A stretch of DNA of 59,181 bases. Origin: Coprobacter secundus (GTDB lineage: Bacteria > Bacteroidota > Bacteroidia > Bacteroidales > Coprobacteraceae). The translations under genes and the position numbers were made by a program. The stretch is taken from positions 1-59,181 of the forward strand of contig JTDA01000020.1 in assembly GCA_000803105.1 (NCBI GenBank), given 5' to 3'. Positions 1 to 9,048 of the stretch are shown piece after piece (within the stretch, counting starts at the first letter, position 1; each line of letters starts with the position of its first letter). Below the pieces are notes generated by a model. That model did no database searches. It was not told the DNA's origin and was given only the letters and a program-made list of their open reading frames with translations.

Positions 1-33
1 ACTTCTTCCCTATCTTTTTTATACCATACTTTC

Positions 34-57
34 ATTTTGAAAAATATTTTTCAAAAT
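34..57. repeat. 24-nt perfect palindrome upstream of the trehalose genes
   Basis: The half-site ATTTTGAAAAAT is followed directly by its exact reverse complement. It lies about 100 bases before the trehalose synthase start. It could be the end of a terminator from a gene to the left or an operator-like site; AT-rich palindromes of this size also arise by chance, so no function is assigned. The rest of 1-156 holds no gene that I can see. Confidence 0.4.
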
Positions 58-156
58 TGAAGGTTTATAATAGAGATTAGTTCTCCATTTATTATTATAA
101 ATCAGTTATTTATATAATATATAGTTTATTGGTATGTATCTTGTTTTTACCTCAAT

Positions 157-2409
157 ATGAAACTATATATTGTATCGAATAGATTACCCGTTAAGATAAG
201 CGGGCAAAAGGGAGAATTTATTTTCTCCCGAAGTGAAGGAGGTTTAACAACCGGTTTAGATTCTTTGCAAACTCCTTATGAAAAGCATTGGATTGGATGG
301 CCAGGAATGTGCATACAAGAGAATGAGGACAAAAATAAAGTAACCTCCAAATTAGAAAGCATGAACCTTCATCCAGTATTTTTGTCGGAATCTCAAGTAG
401 AGAATTACTATGAAGGTTATAGTAATAGTACAATATGGCCATTATGCCATTATTTTTTTGTATATACTTTATATAAAAGTTGTTTTTGGCAATCTTATCA
501 GGAAGTAAATCTTCTTTTTTGTAAGAAAATATCAGAATTGGTACAACCGGGAGATAAAGTTTGGATTCAAGATTATCAACTGATGCTACTCCCCGGTATG
601 TTAAGAAAGAGATACTCTAATTTAAGTATTGGTTATTTTCATCATATACCTTTCCCTTCATATGAACTTTTTCGTATTTTGCCAGAACGAGCAGAAATAT
701 TAAAGGGATTATTAGGTGCAGATTTTATTGCTTTCCACACACATGATTACATGAGGCACTTTATCAGTACAGTAGAAAGAGTGTTACATGTAAGTTTTAA
801 GTTGAACGAAGTACAATTAGGCGATCGCGTTATTAGAGTTGAAGCTTTGCCAATGGGGATCAATTATAATCTTTACCACGATGCGCCTTCGAAGCCAGAA
901 GTCCGACAAGCCATTGACCGGACAAGAAAACTTTTTGGGAATCACAAAGTTATCTTGTCAGTAGATCGTTTAGATTACAGTAAAGGAATATTGCATCGTT
1001 TACGTGGATTTGCTTCGTTTCTTGAACATTATCCACAATATCATGAAAGAGTAACTTTGGCTATGGTTATAGTCCCTTCACGCGATCATGTTGGTAGTTA
1101 TACGGAATTGAAAACAAAGATTGATGAGGAAATAGGTTCAATCAATGGGCACTACTCTACTATCGACTGGACTCCAGTTTGTTATTTTTATCATGGATTC
1201 TCGTTTGAAGAACTATCGGCTATGTATTATATGGCCGATATAGCATTAGTTACACCTCTTCGAGATGGAATGAATTTAGTAGCAAAAGAATACGTTGCTT
1301 CTAAATGTGGAAATCCGGGAGTATTGATTTTAAGTGAAATGGCTGGTGCTGCCGTTGAGATGACAGATGCATTGCTCATTAATCCGAATGATACAGAACA
1401 AATTGTACAGGCAATCTCTAAGGCATTGGAAATGCCTGTTTCTGAACAGCAAGAAAGACTACAGCGTATGCAGGCTATCATTTCGGCACAAACAGTAGAT
1501 AAGTGGGCTACTGATTTTATAAGAGGATGGGATGAATCTTACTATAAAAATGAGGAGCTTCGAAAAAAACGAGTATCATCTAAAATTATTGAAACAATCA
1601 AATTGAAATATGATAATGCAAGACAACGTCTTATATTACTCGATTACGATGGAACACTGTCTGCAATCAAATTACACCCAGAAGATGCGAGACCTACACC
1701 AGAACTTATTGAGGTTTTGCAGAAACTATCGGATGACCCGACTAATCAAGTAGTAGTCAACAGTGGCCGCGATCATATTATTTTAGAAAAATGGTTAGGA
1801 AATTTACCGATATCACTTGCTGCGGAACATGGCGCTTTCTATAAAGAGAATGGCGTATGGCATAATAATATGAACAAAATAGTTTGGAGTTCGGGATTAC
1901 TTTCAGTTTTGAAATTTTTTGTAGATAAGACCCCTAACTCCCATTTAGAAGTCAAAGAAACCGCTCTGGCATGGCATTATAGAGAATGTGATGCATGGTT
2001 AGGTTCTCTAAGAGCACAACAACTTACAAACGAACTTATTTCTATTTGTGTACAACAGAAATTACAAATTTTGCAAGGAGATAAGGTCGTAGAAATAAAA
2101 TCACCAGATTATAATAAAGGTTCTGAAGTTGCCCGTCAATTGGGGAAGAAACATTATGATTTTATTTTAGCAATGGGTGATGATACAACAGATGATGACA
2201 TGTTTAAAGCATTACCAAAAAATTCTGTTACTATAAAAATTGGCTATGTATCGGAAGCTGCTAATTACAATATGTCTACTCAAGCAGAAGTTTTACCTTT
2301 CCTCGAAACATTAGTAAATAAAAAAGAAAGACATTTGATAGATAGTAGTGTAAAAGATAAACTAAAAGGTGTATTAGGCTTTGTTAGAGATTTATTAAAA
2401 AATAATTGA
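157..2409 (+). CDS. Bifunctional trehalose-6-phosphate synthase/phosphatase
   Basis: Makes trehalose in two steps: UDP-glucose plus glucose-6-phosphate to trehalose-6-phosphate, then dephosphorylation. Residues 1 to about 470 are a GT20 synthase domain; the start IVSNRLPV and the motif DYQLMLLPGMLR are typical. From about residue 490 there is a HAD-type phosphatase domain: motif I is D496-Y-D-G-T500 and the C-terminal acidic motif is G674-DDTTDDD. At 750 residues it has the usual length of a fused TPS-TPP protein. The ATG at 157 gives the canonical N-terminus, so the start is secure. Twenty bases separate it from the GH15 gene, so the two are probably one transcript. The likely role is osmoprotection or carbon storage in the cytoplasm; that role is inferred. 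Confidence 0.93.
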   Translation: MKLYIVSNRLPVKISGQKGEFIFSRSEGGLTTGLDSLQTPYEKHWIGWPGMCIQENEDKNKVTSKLESMNLHPVFLSESQVENYYEGYSNSTIWPLCHYFFVYTLYKSCFWQSYQEVNLLFCKKISELVQPGDKVWIQDYQLMLLPGMLRKRYSNLSIGYFHHIPFPSYELFRILPERAEILKGLLGADFIAFHTHDYMRHFISTVERVLHVSFKLNEVQLGDRVIRVEALPMGINYNLYHDAPSKPEVRQAIDRTRKLFGNHKVILSVDRLDYSKGILHRLRGFASFLEHYPQYHERVTLAMVIVPSRDHVGSYTELKTKIDEEIGSINGHYSTIDWTPVCYFYHGFSFEELSAMYYMADIALVTPLRDGMNLVAKEYVASKCGNPGVLILSEMAGAAVEMTDALLINPNDTEQIVQAISKALEMPVSEQQERLQRMQAIISAQTVDKWATDFIRGWDESYYKNEELRKKRVSSKIIETIKLKYDNARQRLILLDYDGTLSAIKLHPEDARPTPELIEVLQKLSDDPTNQVVVNSGRDHIILEKWLGNLPISLAAEHGAFYKENGVWHNNMNKIVWSSGLLSVLKFFVDKTPNSHLEVKETALAWHYRECDAWLGSLRAQQLTNELISICVQQKLQILQGDKVVEIKSPDYNKGSEVARQLGKKHYDFILAMGDDTTDDDMFKALPKNSVTIKIGYVSEAANYNMSTQAEVLPFLETLVNKKERHLIDSSVKDKLKGVLGFVRDLLKNN

Positions 2410-2428
2410 TTATAAATTAATAGTAAAA

Positions 2429-4219
2429 ATGAATAATTTGGATTATGGAGTTATAGGGAACTGTCGTACAGCGGCATTGATTTCTAAGACAGGAAATATC
2501 GAATGGTTATGTTTCCCAGATTTCGACTCTCCTTCGGTTTTTGCAGCATTGCTTGACCGAAAAAAAGGCGGGTGTTTTGGATTTGAAGTTTCGGACAAAT
2601 ATCATATTACACAATCATACGTTCCTCATACAAATATCCTTTCTACTTTATTTAAGTCTGAAGAAGGAGAATTTGAAATTCTTGATTTCATGCCTTGTTA
2701 CCACTCTCGTGATAACGGATACTATCTTCCTGCAGAATTATATCGTTATGTCCATTGGATCAAAGGAAAACCTCATTTCAGAGTAAATTACTCTCCTGCT
2801 CCCAATTATGCACAAGGAAAAGCAATATATAATACTACTACTGAGTTTATAGAAAGTTACAGTTCTTCGTGTAGTAAAGACAGGCAGTATCTTTATTCTT
2901 CCCTTCCTCTTCAAGATATCGGACAAAAAAAGGAAATTGTTTTGGAAAAAGATGAATTCTTTCTTTTATCCTATAATGAGAAAGTAATACCGGTAGATAT
3001 TGAACGAGAAAAAATAGAATATTGCCGGACATTAGTCTATTGGCTTAACTGGACTAATCGCACTAAAAAGTATTCCCTATACAATGATGTAATCGAACGA
3101 AGTTTGCTGATTCTTAAATTGATGTCTTATTATAATGGAGCTGTTTTGGCAGCACTGACTACCAGCTTGCCTGAATCAGTAGGAAATGTACGTAATTGGG
3201 ATTATCGTTTTTGTTGGCTAAGAGATGCATCTATGTCCATTGAAACACTATTTAAAATAGGACATCCTGAAGCAGCCAAGCGTTTTATGAAGTTTATACA
3301 ATCGACATTTGTATCTACTCATGAATCGTATCAAATAATGTATGGAATAAGGGGTGAAAGACAATTGACAGAAATTATTTTAGACCATCTATCAGGATAT
3401 AAAAATTCTAAACCTGTGAGAGTAGGAAATGATGCATATCACCAAAAACAGAATGATTCATTCGGATATTTGATGGATTTAATTTATCAATATTATAGAT
3501 TGATGCCCGGAACGCTTGATGAGATAGAAGATATGTGGGAAATGGTGAAAAGTATTATTTTTACCGTATTAAGAGATTGGAAAAAGCCCGATAAAGGGAT
3601 TTGGGAAATTAGAGGAGAGAGTCATCATTTTGTATCTTCGAAAGTAATGTGTTGGGTTGCATTGGACCGTGGAGCAAAAATAGCAATGATGCTAAATAAG
3701 CATGAGTATTGTAAGCAATGGAAAAAGGAAGCCGAAGAGATACGTGAAGATGTCCTGATACATGGATGGAAAGACGAAATTCAAAGTTTTTCTCAGACAT
3801 ATGATAACTTTGCTTTAGACTCATCATTATTGCTTATGGAGCCTTATGGTTTTATAGAGGCAAATGATATACGTTATCATAAAACTGTAAATGCTGTAAA
3901 AAATGCCCTCTTGCACAAAGGTCTAATGTATCGTTACAATAGTAAAGATGATTTTGGATTACCCTCGTCAGCTTTCACTATATGTACTTTTTGGCTGGTA
4001 CGGGCTTTATTTGTTATTGGGAAAAAAGATGAAGCACGAACCTTATTTGATGAAGTATTGAAATATTCTAATCATTTAGGTTTATTTAGTGAGGATATTA
4101 ATTTTGATACCAAAGAACAATTAGGAAATTTTCCACAAGCATATTCTCATTTGGCATTGGTCAATACTGCCATATTATTTGCAGAAGAAGACAAACGATT
4201 GGCATTTATACGCCCGTAA
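2429..4219 (+). CDS. Glycoside hydrolase family 15 (glucoamylase or trehalase)
   Basis: An inverting alpha-glucosidase of the (alpha/alpha)6-barrel GH15 family. The N-terminal part (about 1-220) is the beta-sandwich domain seen in bacterial GH15 enzymes. The barrel follows, with the conserved block NWDYRFCWLRDAS, the general acid E393 in WEIRG followed by SKVMCWVALDR, and the general base E563 in EQLGNFPQAYSHLALV. No signal peptide is visible, so it should be cytoplasmic. GH15 contains glucoamylases, glucodextranases and trehalases. Lying just behind the trehalose synthase, it could degrade trehalose or release glucose from storage glucan; sequence alone does not decide. A terminator follows the stop. 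Confidence 0.88.
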   Translation: MNNLDYGVIGNCRTAALISKTGNIEWLCFPDFDSPSVFAALLDRKKGGCFGFEVSDKYHITQSYVPHTNILSTLFKSEEGEFEILDFMPCYHSRDNGYYLPAELYRYVHWIKGKPHFRVNYSPAPNYAQGKAIYNTTTEFIESYSSSCSKDRQYLYSSLPLQDIGQKKEIVLEKDEFFLLSYNEKVIPVDIEREKIEYCRTLVYWLNWTNRTKKYSLYNDVIERSLLILKLMSYYNGAVLAALTTSLPESVGNVRNWDYRFCWLRDASMSIETLFKIGHPEAAKRFMKFIQSTFVSTHESYQIMYGIRGERQLTEIILDHLSGYKNSKPVRVGNDAYHQKQNDSFGYLMDLIYQYYRLMPGTLDEIEDMWEMVKSIIFTVLRDWKKPDKGIWEIRGESHHFVSSKVMCWVALDRGAKIAMMLNKHEYCKQWKKEAEEIREDVLIHGWKDEIQSFSQTYDNFALDSSLLLMEPYGFIEANDIRYHKTVNAVKNALLHKGLMYRYNSKDDFGLPSSAFTICTFWLVRALFVIGKKDEARTLFDEVLKYSNHLGLFSEDINFDTKEQLGNFPQAYSHLALVNTAILFAEEDKRLAFIRP

Positions 4220-4239
4220 AGATAAGTTCATTTTTTGTG

Positions 4240-4280
4240 ATGTGGATTCTTTAATATGAGAAGGAGTCCACATTTTTTAT
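4240..4280 (+). terminator. Intrinsic terminator after the trehalose/GH15 pair
   Basis: The arm ATGTGGA.TTCTT pairs with AAGGAGTCCACAT across a short loop, with one bulge and a G-U pair, and is followed by a run of T. It begins 21 bases after the GH15 stop codon. Confidence 0.75.
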
Positions 4281-4285
4281 TATTT

Positions 4286-4915
4286 TTGACAAAGTGATAA
4301 AAATCCGTATATATAAATCTGTCTGACATATATACACGTATCAGTAACTTTATTCTTTGTAATGACTAAAGAGTATAAATGTTACTAATCAAAAATAAAG
4401 TTATTATAAGCATAATAAATAAGGAAAGGTATAAAAATTAGTTCTTTTGATAAAGACGGTAACTCAATATTTGAGAGGAATATAAACACCTTCATAAAAA
4501 ATCATTTTCTCCCAATGAAAAAAATTAAATGATTCAACAGAAGGTTTCTGCAATGACAATGCAATCGTATCTCCATTTGAAGGTATTGAAAGAATATTCT
4601 GCAGAAACAAAAAGACAATAAAAATTTGTTCAAGTTAAAATTTATTTACTAAGTAACAACGTAACATGTAACCAATGTGTTTCTTATTATATTTGGAGAA
4701 AAAGTCCAATTGTATAGGGACAAATGTATTCAGGCATTAGAAAGCATAAAAAATTCCCCCTGATAAAAGACTTCTATATAGTAGAACCATAATGTTATCA
4801 AAAATCTTTCCTAATACTAAGGGGATATCTCCTACAAGAGAATTTAATTTTAAGCTTAATGAAAAAGGCTAAATTTCTAAGACTAAATAAAAAGTTTCTC
4901 CCCTCTTATCTCTCA
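4286..4915. other. Gene-free interval of about 630 bases
   Basis: This is the only stretch over 300 bases without a convincing gene. Stops are frequent in all frames. The longest open reading stretch (minus strand, roughly 4400-4640) has no sensible start and no motif I recognise. There are small local repeats such as TTCTGCA near 4548 and 4600, but no terminal inverted repeats and no transposase fragment that I can defend. It could be decayed coding sequence or an unrecognised RNA locus; neither is supported. Confidence 0.4.
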
Positions 4916-4916
4916 A

Positions 4917-4966
4917 AAGAAAAACCTCCGAAACGCCTTATTATAAGTAGTTTCAGAGGTTTTTTT
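4917..4966 (-). terminator. Terminator downstream of tRNA-Cys (can act both ways)
   Basis: On the plus strand AAAACCTCCGAAAC pairs with GTTTCAGAGGTTTT, with one C-A mismatch and a 16-base loop. Read on the minus strand, the stem is followed by a T-rich run, directly after the tRNA 3' end. Confidence 0.75.
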
Positions 4967-4967
4967 G

Positions 4968-5038
4968 AGGTTCCTGGCGGACTCGAACCGCCGTAAACGG
5001 TTTTGCAGACCGGTACCTAACCACTCGGCCAAGGAACC
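4968..5038 (-). tRNA. tRNA-Cys (anticodon GCA)
   Basis: On the minus strand a 71-base cloverleaf can be drawn. The acceptor stem is GGTTCCT with AGGAACC and a T discriminator. The D-loop contains GGTTA, the anticodon loop is CTGCAAA with GCA at 5006-5004, and the T-arm contains GGTTCGAGTCC. CCA is not encoded. A promoter lies just upstream and a terminator just downstream, so it is an isolated single-tRNA unit. Confidence 0.95.
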
Positions 5039-5058
5039 TTATTTCCCGTTTGCGAATG

Positions 5059-5089
5059 CAAAGATAGTATATATTTTTTATCTTACAAG
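5059..5089 (-). promoter_or_regulatory. Bacteroidetes-type promoter for tRNA-Cys
   Basis: On the minus strand a perfect -7 box TATCTTTG (5066-5059) lies 20 bases before the tRNA. A -33-like CTTG (5089-5086) precedes it with a 19-base spacer. This matches the Bacteroidetes primary sigma consensus TTTG/TAnnTTTG with one mismatch in the upstream element. Confidence 0.7.
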
Positions 5090-5113
5090 ACCTTTGTAAA
5101 GTTTTTATTAAAA

Positions 5114-5308
5114 TTATTTCTTTGTTCCTTTCCTTTCAAATTGAGAACAAGATGTATCTGATTGATTTTGAATCTTTGGACTTCCACAACCACAGCAACA
5201 TCCACAAGACGATTTTCTTTTATTCGGGCGGAACATAGCAATTATTTTTTTTATAACATATAAAAATACCACTATACCAATAATGCCGACTATAATATTT
5301 TGTATCAT
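5114..5308 (-). CDS. FeoB-associated Cys-rich membrane protein
   Basis: A 64-residue protein with one N-terminal membrane segment (about 4-22) followed by a basic stretch and a cysteine cluster SCGCCCGCG. This architecture and the position 14 bases behind feoB match the small Cys-rich partner often found with FeoB in Bacteroidetes and Firmicutes. It probably assists Fe(II) transport or FeoB assembly at the inner membrane; the precise role is not established. It is probably co-transcribed with feoAB. Confidence 0.85.
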   Translation of the reverse strand: MIQNIIVGIIGIVVFLYVIKKIIAMFRPNKRKSSCGCCCGCGSPKIQNQSDTSCSQFERKGTKK

Positions 5309-5322
5309 AATTTTCTGTTTTT

Positions 5323-7716
5323 TTAAATAAATAATTTCCCAATATTATATACCAAGAAAGAGACTATCCAGGCAATAGATGTATTATATACAATGGAAAA
5401 TACTCCCCATTTCCAACTTCCAGCTTCTTTTACAATAGCTACAATGGACGCTATACATGGTAGATATAAAAGAACAAATACCATAAAACTTATAGCGATT
5501 AATGGTGTAAAATCAGGCTGTCCTGTTTCTGGATTAATAGCTTTGAGTTTCTCAGATAATGGTCCCATATTTTCTTCTGCGTCATTTTCTGAATAAAGAA
5601 CTCCAATAGTACTAACAACTAATTCTTTCGCTGCAGTTCCAGAAATGAGAGCAATACTAACTTTCCAGTTGAAACCAAGAGGTTCTACAACAGGTTCTAT
5701 AAATTGACCTATTTGTCCGATGTACGAGTTCTTCTGTTGCAGCATGCTTTCTTCAGTCGTATTAGTTATTGTTTCTGGTGCAACATTCGTACGAGGGTAA
5801 TAACTGAGAAACCATATAATAATGGATGCGACTAATATGATTCCTCCCATTTTTCGTAAATACTGTTCTGCTTTTCCCCACATATGTCGGAAAGTGGCTT
5901 TAGCAGTTGGAAGCCGATATGGCGGTAACTCCATAACAAAGGGAGTTTCATCTTTTTTGAAAAGAAAACGTCTTAAAATTTTTGCTGTAACAATAGCCAA
6001 AAGTATACCTGTAAAATACAATCCTAAGAAAACAATACTTGCATGATTAGGGAAAAATGTCCCGACTAATAATAAATATATAGGAAGCCGCGCGCTACAA
6101 GACATAAAAGGATTTATAAGTATTGTAATCAAACGACTGCTTCGACTTTCAATAGTTCGGGTTGCTATTATTGCAGGAACATTGCATCCAAAACCCATAA
6201 TAAGCGGAATGAATGATTTTCCATGAAGACCTATTTTATGCATTATTTTGTCCATAATAAATGCCGCACGAGCCATATATCCGGAGTCTTCCATAAAAGA
6301 TATAAAAAAGTAAAGTATCAGGATATTGGGTAAGAAAACAATAACTCCCCCTACTCCACCGATTACTCCATCAATAATTAAATCTTTTAAAGGCCCTGGA
6401 GACATAATGGAATTTACCCATTCAGATAGTAACCCTACGCCCGATTCTATCCAATTCATAGGATACGCCCCTACAGTAAATGTCGCTTCAAACATGAGCC
6501 ACATGATAAATATAAATATCGGAAAACCAAAAAGTTTACTGGTAACTAAAGAGTCTATTAGGTGGGTTGTACGAGCTGTTTCTTTATTTCCTAAAGTCAG
6601 CGTTTCCTTTAATGCTCCAGAAATAAATCCATACTTCTCATTTGCTATAGCAGATTCTACATCCTCCCCTAACGTTTTTTCTATTTTTATTTTTTCTTTA
6701 TCCCGAATAGCTATCCATTTATCATAATTTTGTTCCTTATGCAAAAGTATCTCTATTTCTCTGTCCCCTTCTAATAATTTTATAGCCAAATATCGAGGGG
6801 AAAAATGCTTCAATATTCTAGGATCCGTTTTTAGTTCATTTTTAAGTACTGTAATGCCTTCTTCAATTACAGGGCCATGATTTATGTGTATATGCCTTAC
6901 CGTGGGTTCTTGATTTTCGTAAACGTTAATGATTGTATCGAAAAGTTTGTCTATTCCTTTTCCGTTTTTTGAAACAGTAGGTACCATCGGAACCCCTATC
7001 ATCTTCCCTAAGGTATTATAATCAAGAGTATTGCCACTATCTTCCAGTTCATCATACATATTCAAAGCGATAACCATACTTATGTCCATATCGATGAGTT
7101 CTGTCGTCAGATAGAGATTTCTTTCCAAATTAGAAGCTACAACGACATTGACGATAACATCGGGCATTTCTTCACTCAAGTGGCGACGGACATATATTTC
7201 TTCTGGGGTATAAGCTGATAATGAATAAGTTCCAGGTAAATCATATATATTAAAATGGTATCCTTTATAATTGAAATAACCTTTTTTTGCGTCAACTGTT
7301 ACTCCACTATAATTTCCTACATGCTCGTGCGCGCCTGAAGCGATATTGAATAATGAAGTTTTTCCACAATTAGGATTCCCTACTAATGCTATATTTATAG
7401 TTTTAGCTGATCGGTCTACAATTTGCTTTACAGTTTCATCATTGATTATAGAAGTTGATGTTGTTTCTGTATTTTCTGTATTTATTAAATTATCAATACT
7501 TATAACTTCTACCATAAAAGCTTCGCTTCTTCTTAAAGATACTTCGTATCCCATAATTTTATACTTAATGGGATCTTTTAGCGGAGCATTTAATAATACT
7601 TCAACTTTTTGACCTCGAACAAACCCCATTTCAATGATTCGTTTTCTGAATGCTCCATGCCCAAGGACTTTTACTATAACGGCTTTTTCTCCTGTTTGTA
7701 AATCAGATAAACGCAT
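5323..7716 (-). CDS. feoB: FeoA-FeoB fusion, ferrous iron transporter
   Basis: Inner-membrane, G-protein-coupled Fe(II) importer. From ATG 7716 (797 residues), residues 1-73 are a FeoA/SH3-like domain (MRLSDLQTGEKAVIVKVLG...). A GTPase domain follows, with G1 GNPNCGKT (113-120) and G3 DLPG (159-162). The membrane domain holds the Gate motif region MGFGCNVPAIIATRTIE and many helices. FeoA is usually a separate small protein; the fusion is common in Bacteroidales. An upstream in-frame TTG (7758) would add 14 residues, but it lies within a -7-like sequence CATCTTTG (7763-7756). The ATG also starts exactly at the FeoA consensus, so I prefer it. Confidence 0.95.
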   Translation of the reverse strand: MRLSDLQTGEKAVIVKVLGHGAFRKRIIEMGFVRGQKVEVLLNAPLKDPIKYKIMGYEVSLRRSEAFMVEVISIDNLINTENTETTSTSIINDETVKQIVDRSAKTINIALVGNPNCGKTSLFNIASGAHEHVGNYSGVTVDAKKGYFNYKGYHFNIYDLPGTYSLSAYTPEEIYVRRHLSEEMPDVIVNVVVASNLERNLYLTTELIDMDISMVIALNMYDELEDSGNTLDYNTLGKMIGVPMVPTVSKNGKGIDKLFDTIINVYENQEPTVRHIHINHGPVIEEGITVLKNELKTDPRILKHFSPRYLAIKLLEGDREIEILLHKEQNYDKWIAIRDKEKIKIEKTLGEDVESAIANEKYGFISGALKETLTLGNKETARTTHLIDSLVTSKLFGFPIFIFIMWLMFEATFTVGAYPMNWIESGVGLLSEWVNSIMSPGPLKDLIIDGVIGGVGGVIVFLPNILILYFFISFMEDSGYMARAAFIMDKIMHKIGLHGKSFIPLIMGFGCNVPAIIATRTIESRSSRLITILINPFMSCSARLPIYLLLVGTFFPNHASIVFLGLYFTGILLAIVTAKILRRFLFKKDETPFVMELPPYRLPTAKATFRHMWGKAEQYLRKMGGIILVASIIIWFLSYYPRTNVAPETITNTTEESMLQQKNSYIGQIGQFIEPVVEPLGFNWKVSIALISGTAAKELVVSTIGVLYSENDAEENMGPLSEKLKAINPETGQPDFTPLIAISFMVFVLLYLPCIASIVAIVKEAGSWKWGVFSIVYNTSIAWIVSFLVYNIGKLFI

Positions 7717-7755
7717 ATTATTTCTTGCTTTTTGAAATATTTGTTTTTTGTGATG

Positions 7756-7763
7756 CAAAGATG
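7756..7763 (-). promoter_or_regulatory. Candidate -7 box for feoAB
   Basis: The minus strand reads CATCTTTG, one mismatch from TAnnTTTG, 39 bases before the chosen ATG. No clear -33 element is visible. Confidence 0.4.
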
Positions 7764-7883
7764 CTTATTTATTCTGATTCTACATAATAATTAGAGGTTT
7801 TTATTTATATTCAATTTAAATAATGCAGTTTTTCTTTTTTATAATTTTCTTTGTCCCTCCATTTGTTATAGTTATTGTAAACA

Positions 7884-7917
7884 AAAAAAGAGCTATTGTT
7901 TTTGATAGCTCTTTTTC
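7884..7917 (-). terminator. Terminator after the HU/SPOR gene
   Basis: AAAAAGAGCTAT pairs perfectly with ATAGCTCTTTTT around an 8-base loop. T-runs flank it, so it can work on both strands. It lies just beyond the true end (7939) of the frameshifted HU/SPOR gene, which supports that gene's original extent. Confidence 0.8.
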
Positions 7918-7938
7918 GTGATATTTATTATTTCTAAA

Positions 7939-8098
7939 TTAGTCTATAGCCATTATCCATGCATCTGTAAACTTCGTATCAGATTTTAATTGCATTAAAT
8001 ATTTTTGAGCTTCATCTTTATTAGAAAATGATTCAATATACAACCTTGATTTTCCACTTCCTTCCAAAATTTTTATATCATTTTCTATACCTGCATTT
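7939..8098 (-). pseudogene. Out-of-frame C-terminal SPOR segment of the neighbouring gene
   Basis: If one A is removed from the A7 run (minus strand, 8102-8096), the frame continues for about 50 codons to TAA at 7941-7939. It reads NAGIENDIKILEG then RLYIESFSNKDEAQKYLMQL and ends TDAWIMAID. That is the second half of a SPOR domain (peptidoglycan binding), with the expected R.yi.sF....A......L pattern and terminal W. In the sequence as given this segment is not translated from the upstream start. It is either a real lesion or a homopolymer sequencing error. Confidence 0.8.
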
Positions 8099-8959
8099 TT
8101 TTAAATATTGAAGTTGTTTTTCTGCAGCTTTTTTAGATACTAATGTAGCAATAACTACTATATACTGTTTCTTTTTAACTGATACGTTAGTAATCTCATC
8201 CGATGGCGCATTTTCCACTGAAACCTGACTGCTACCATCCGTAAATGTATCGTCATTTTGAATGGTTGAATTTTCATTTAAAGTGAATTCAGGCAATTTG
8301 TCTACATTATTTTCTACATGATCAAATAATTCTGATGAAACAATCCCTGCATAATTTGTATCACTTTCTATATTTGTTATGGGAGTTGAGATCATCATCA
8401 ACACAATGATAATGGCTGCAGCTGCCACAATACGACGCACTATCCGACGATTTACAGGGATGTAAATAATGTCAGAACTCTGTTTCTTGTTTTTATTTGT
8501 TTTCGGAAGTTCTTCTTGGTATATATATTCTTTTAACGGCAAAATATTAAGAGCTGTAAGGCCAAATGTTTCTGGATAAAGGGATGTATCTCTCTTATTA
8601 TCAATAAAAGATATTGTTCCATTCTCATCCATCGAAATATGCCCTAGCTCACCTAAAGAATACAACGTTTTAGGTGATGCTTTAAGCTGCTTTTTTAATT
8701 GAAATATTTCTTCCTTTATAAAAGACAAAGCCTGCTCATAATTAATATTTTCTTTAAGCATAATGGTATTTATGAGCAAACCATCGTTATGGTTAAGATT
8801 TGTATTGAATACTATATTTTTTGATGGAGGTAAAATTTCTTTATGGTCTGTAGAAAACGACGCACATCGGTATTGATTTACAAAACCTCCAAAATCCGGA
8901 ACAATAACACAATCATGTTCCGCCAATAAATATTCAATATAATTACTTAACTCAAGCAT
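8078..8959 (-). CDS. HU/CCDC81-SPOR protein, C-terminus lost to a frameshift
   Basis: Bacteroidales cell-envelope protein of the HU-CCDC81/SPOR type. Residues 1 to about 130 contain two HU-like subdomains starting LSNYIEYLLAEHDCVIVPDFGGF. A membrane segment lies near 173-192 (VAAAAIIIVLMMIS) and a Ser/Asn/Asp-rich periplasmic linker follows. From about 265 a SPOR domain begins (KKQYIVVIATLVSKKAAEKQL) but is cut by a frameshift at A7 (8102-8096), ending in a spurious KKCRYRK tail. The repaired protein would be 339 residues ending at 7939. SPOR domains bind denuded peptidoglycan at division sites, so the full protein probably links DNA or protein binding to the septum; the HU part's partner is unknown. 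Confidence 0.85.
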   Translation of the reverse strand: MLELSNYIEYLLAEHDCVIVPDFGGFVNQYRCASFSTDHKEILPPSKNIVFNTNLNHNDGLLINTIMLKENINYEQALSFIKEEIFQLKKQLKASPKTLYSLGELGHISMDENGTISFIDNKRDTSLYPETFGLTALNILPLKEYIYQEELPKTNKNKKQSSDIIYIPVNRRIVRRIVAAAAIIIVLMMISTPITNIESDTNYAGIVSSELFDHVENNVDKLPEFTLNENSTIQNDDTFTDGSSQVSVENAPSDEITNVSVKKKQYIVVIATLVSKKAAEKQLQYLKKCRYRK

Positions 8960-9048
8960 ATTACAAATGTATGCTTTTTTAGGTTTATACGAAATAGTAC
9001 AATAGAGTAAAAAGAAAGTTTTAATCCTTTTTTAACAAATTGGGTATG

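Noticed and set aside
4400..4700. Possible remnant of a transposase or other gene in the gap before tRNA-Cys
   Set aside because: Open stretches lack starts and recognisable motifs, and no terminal inverted repeats or target duplications are visible.
8090..8110. Programmed -1 ribosomal frameshift at the A7 run
   Set aside because: A -1 shift does not open the SPOR frame; a +1 shift or loss of one A is needed, so error or mutation is simpler.
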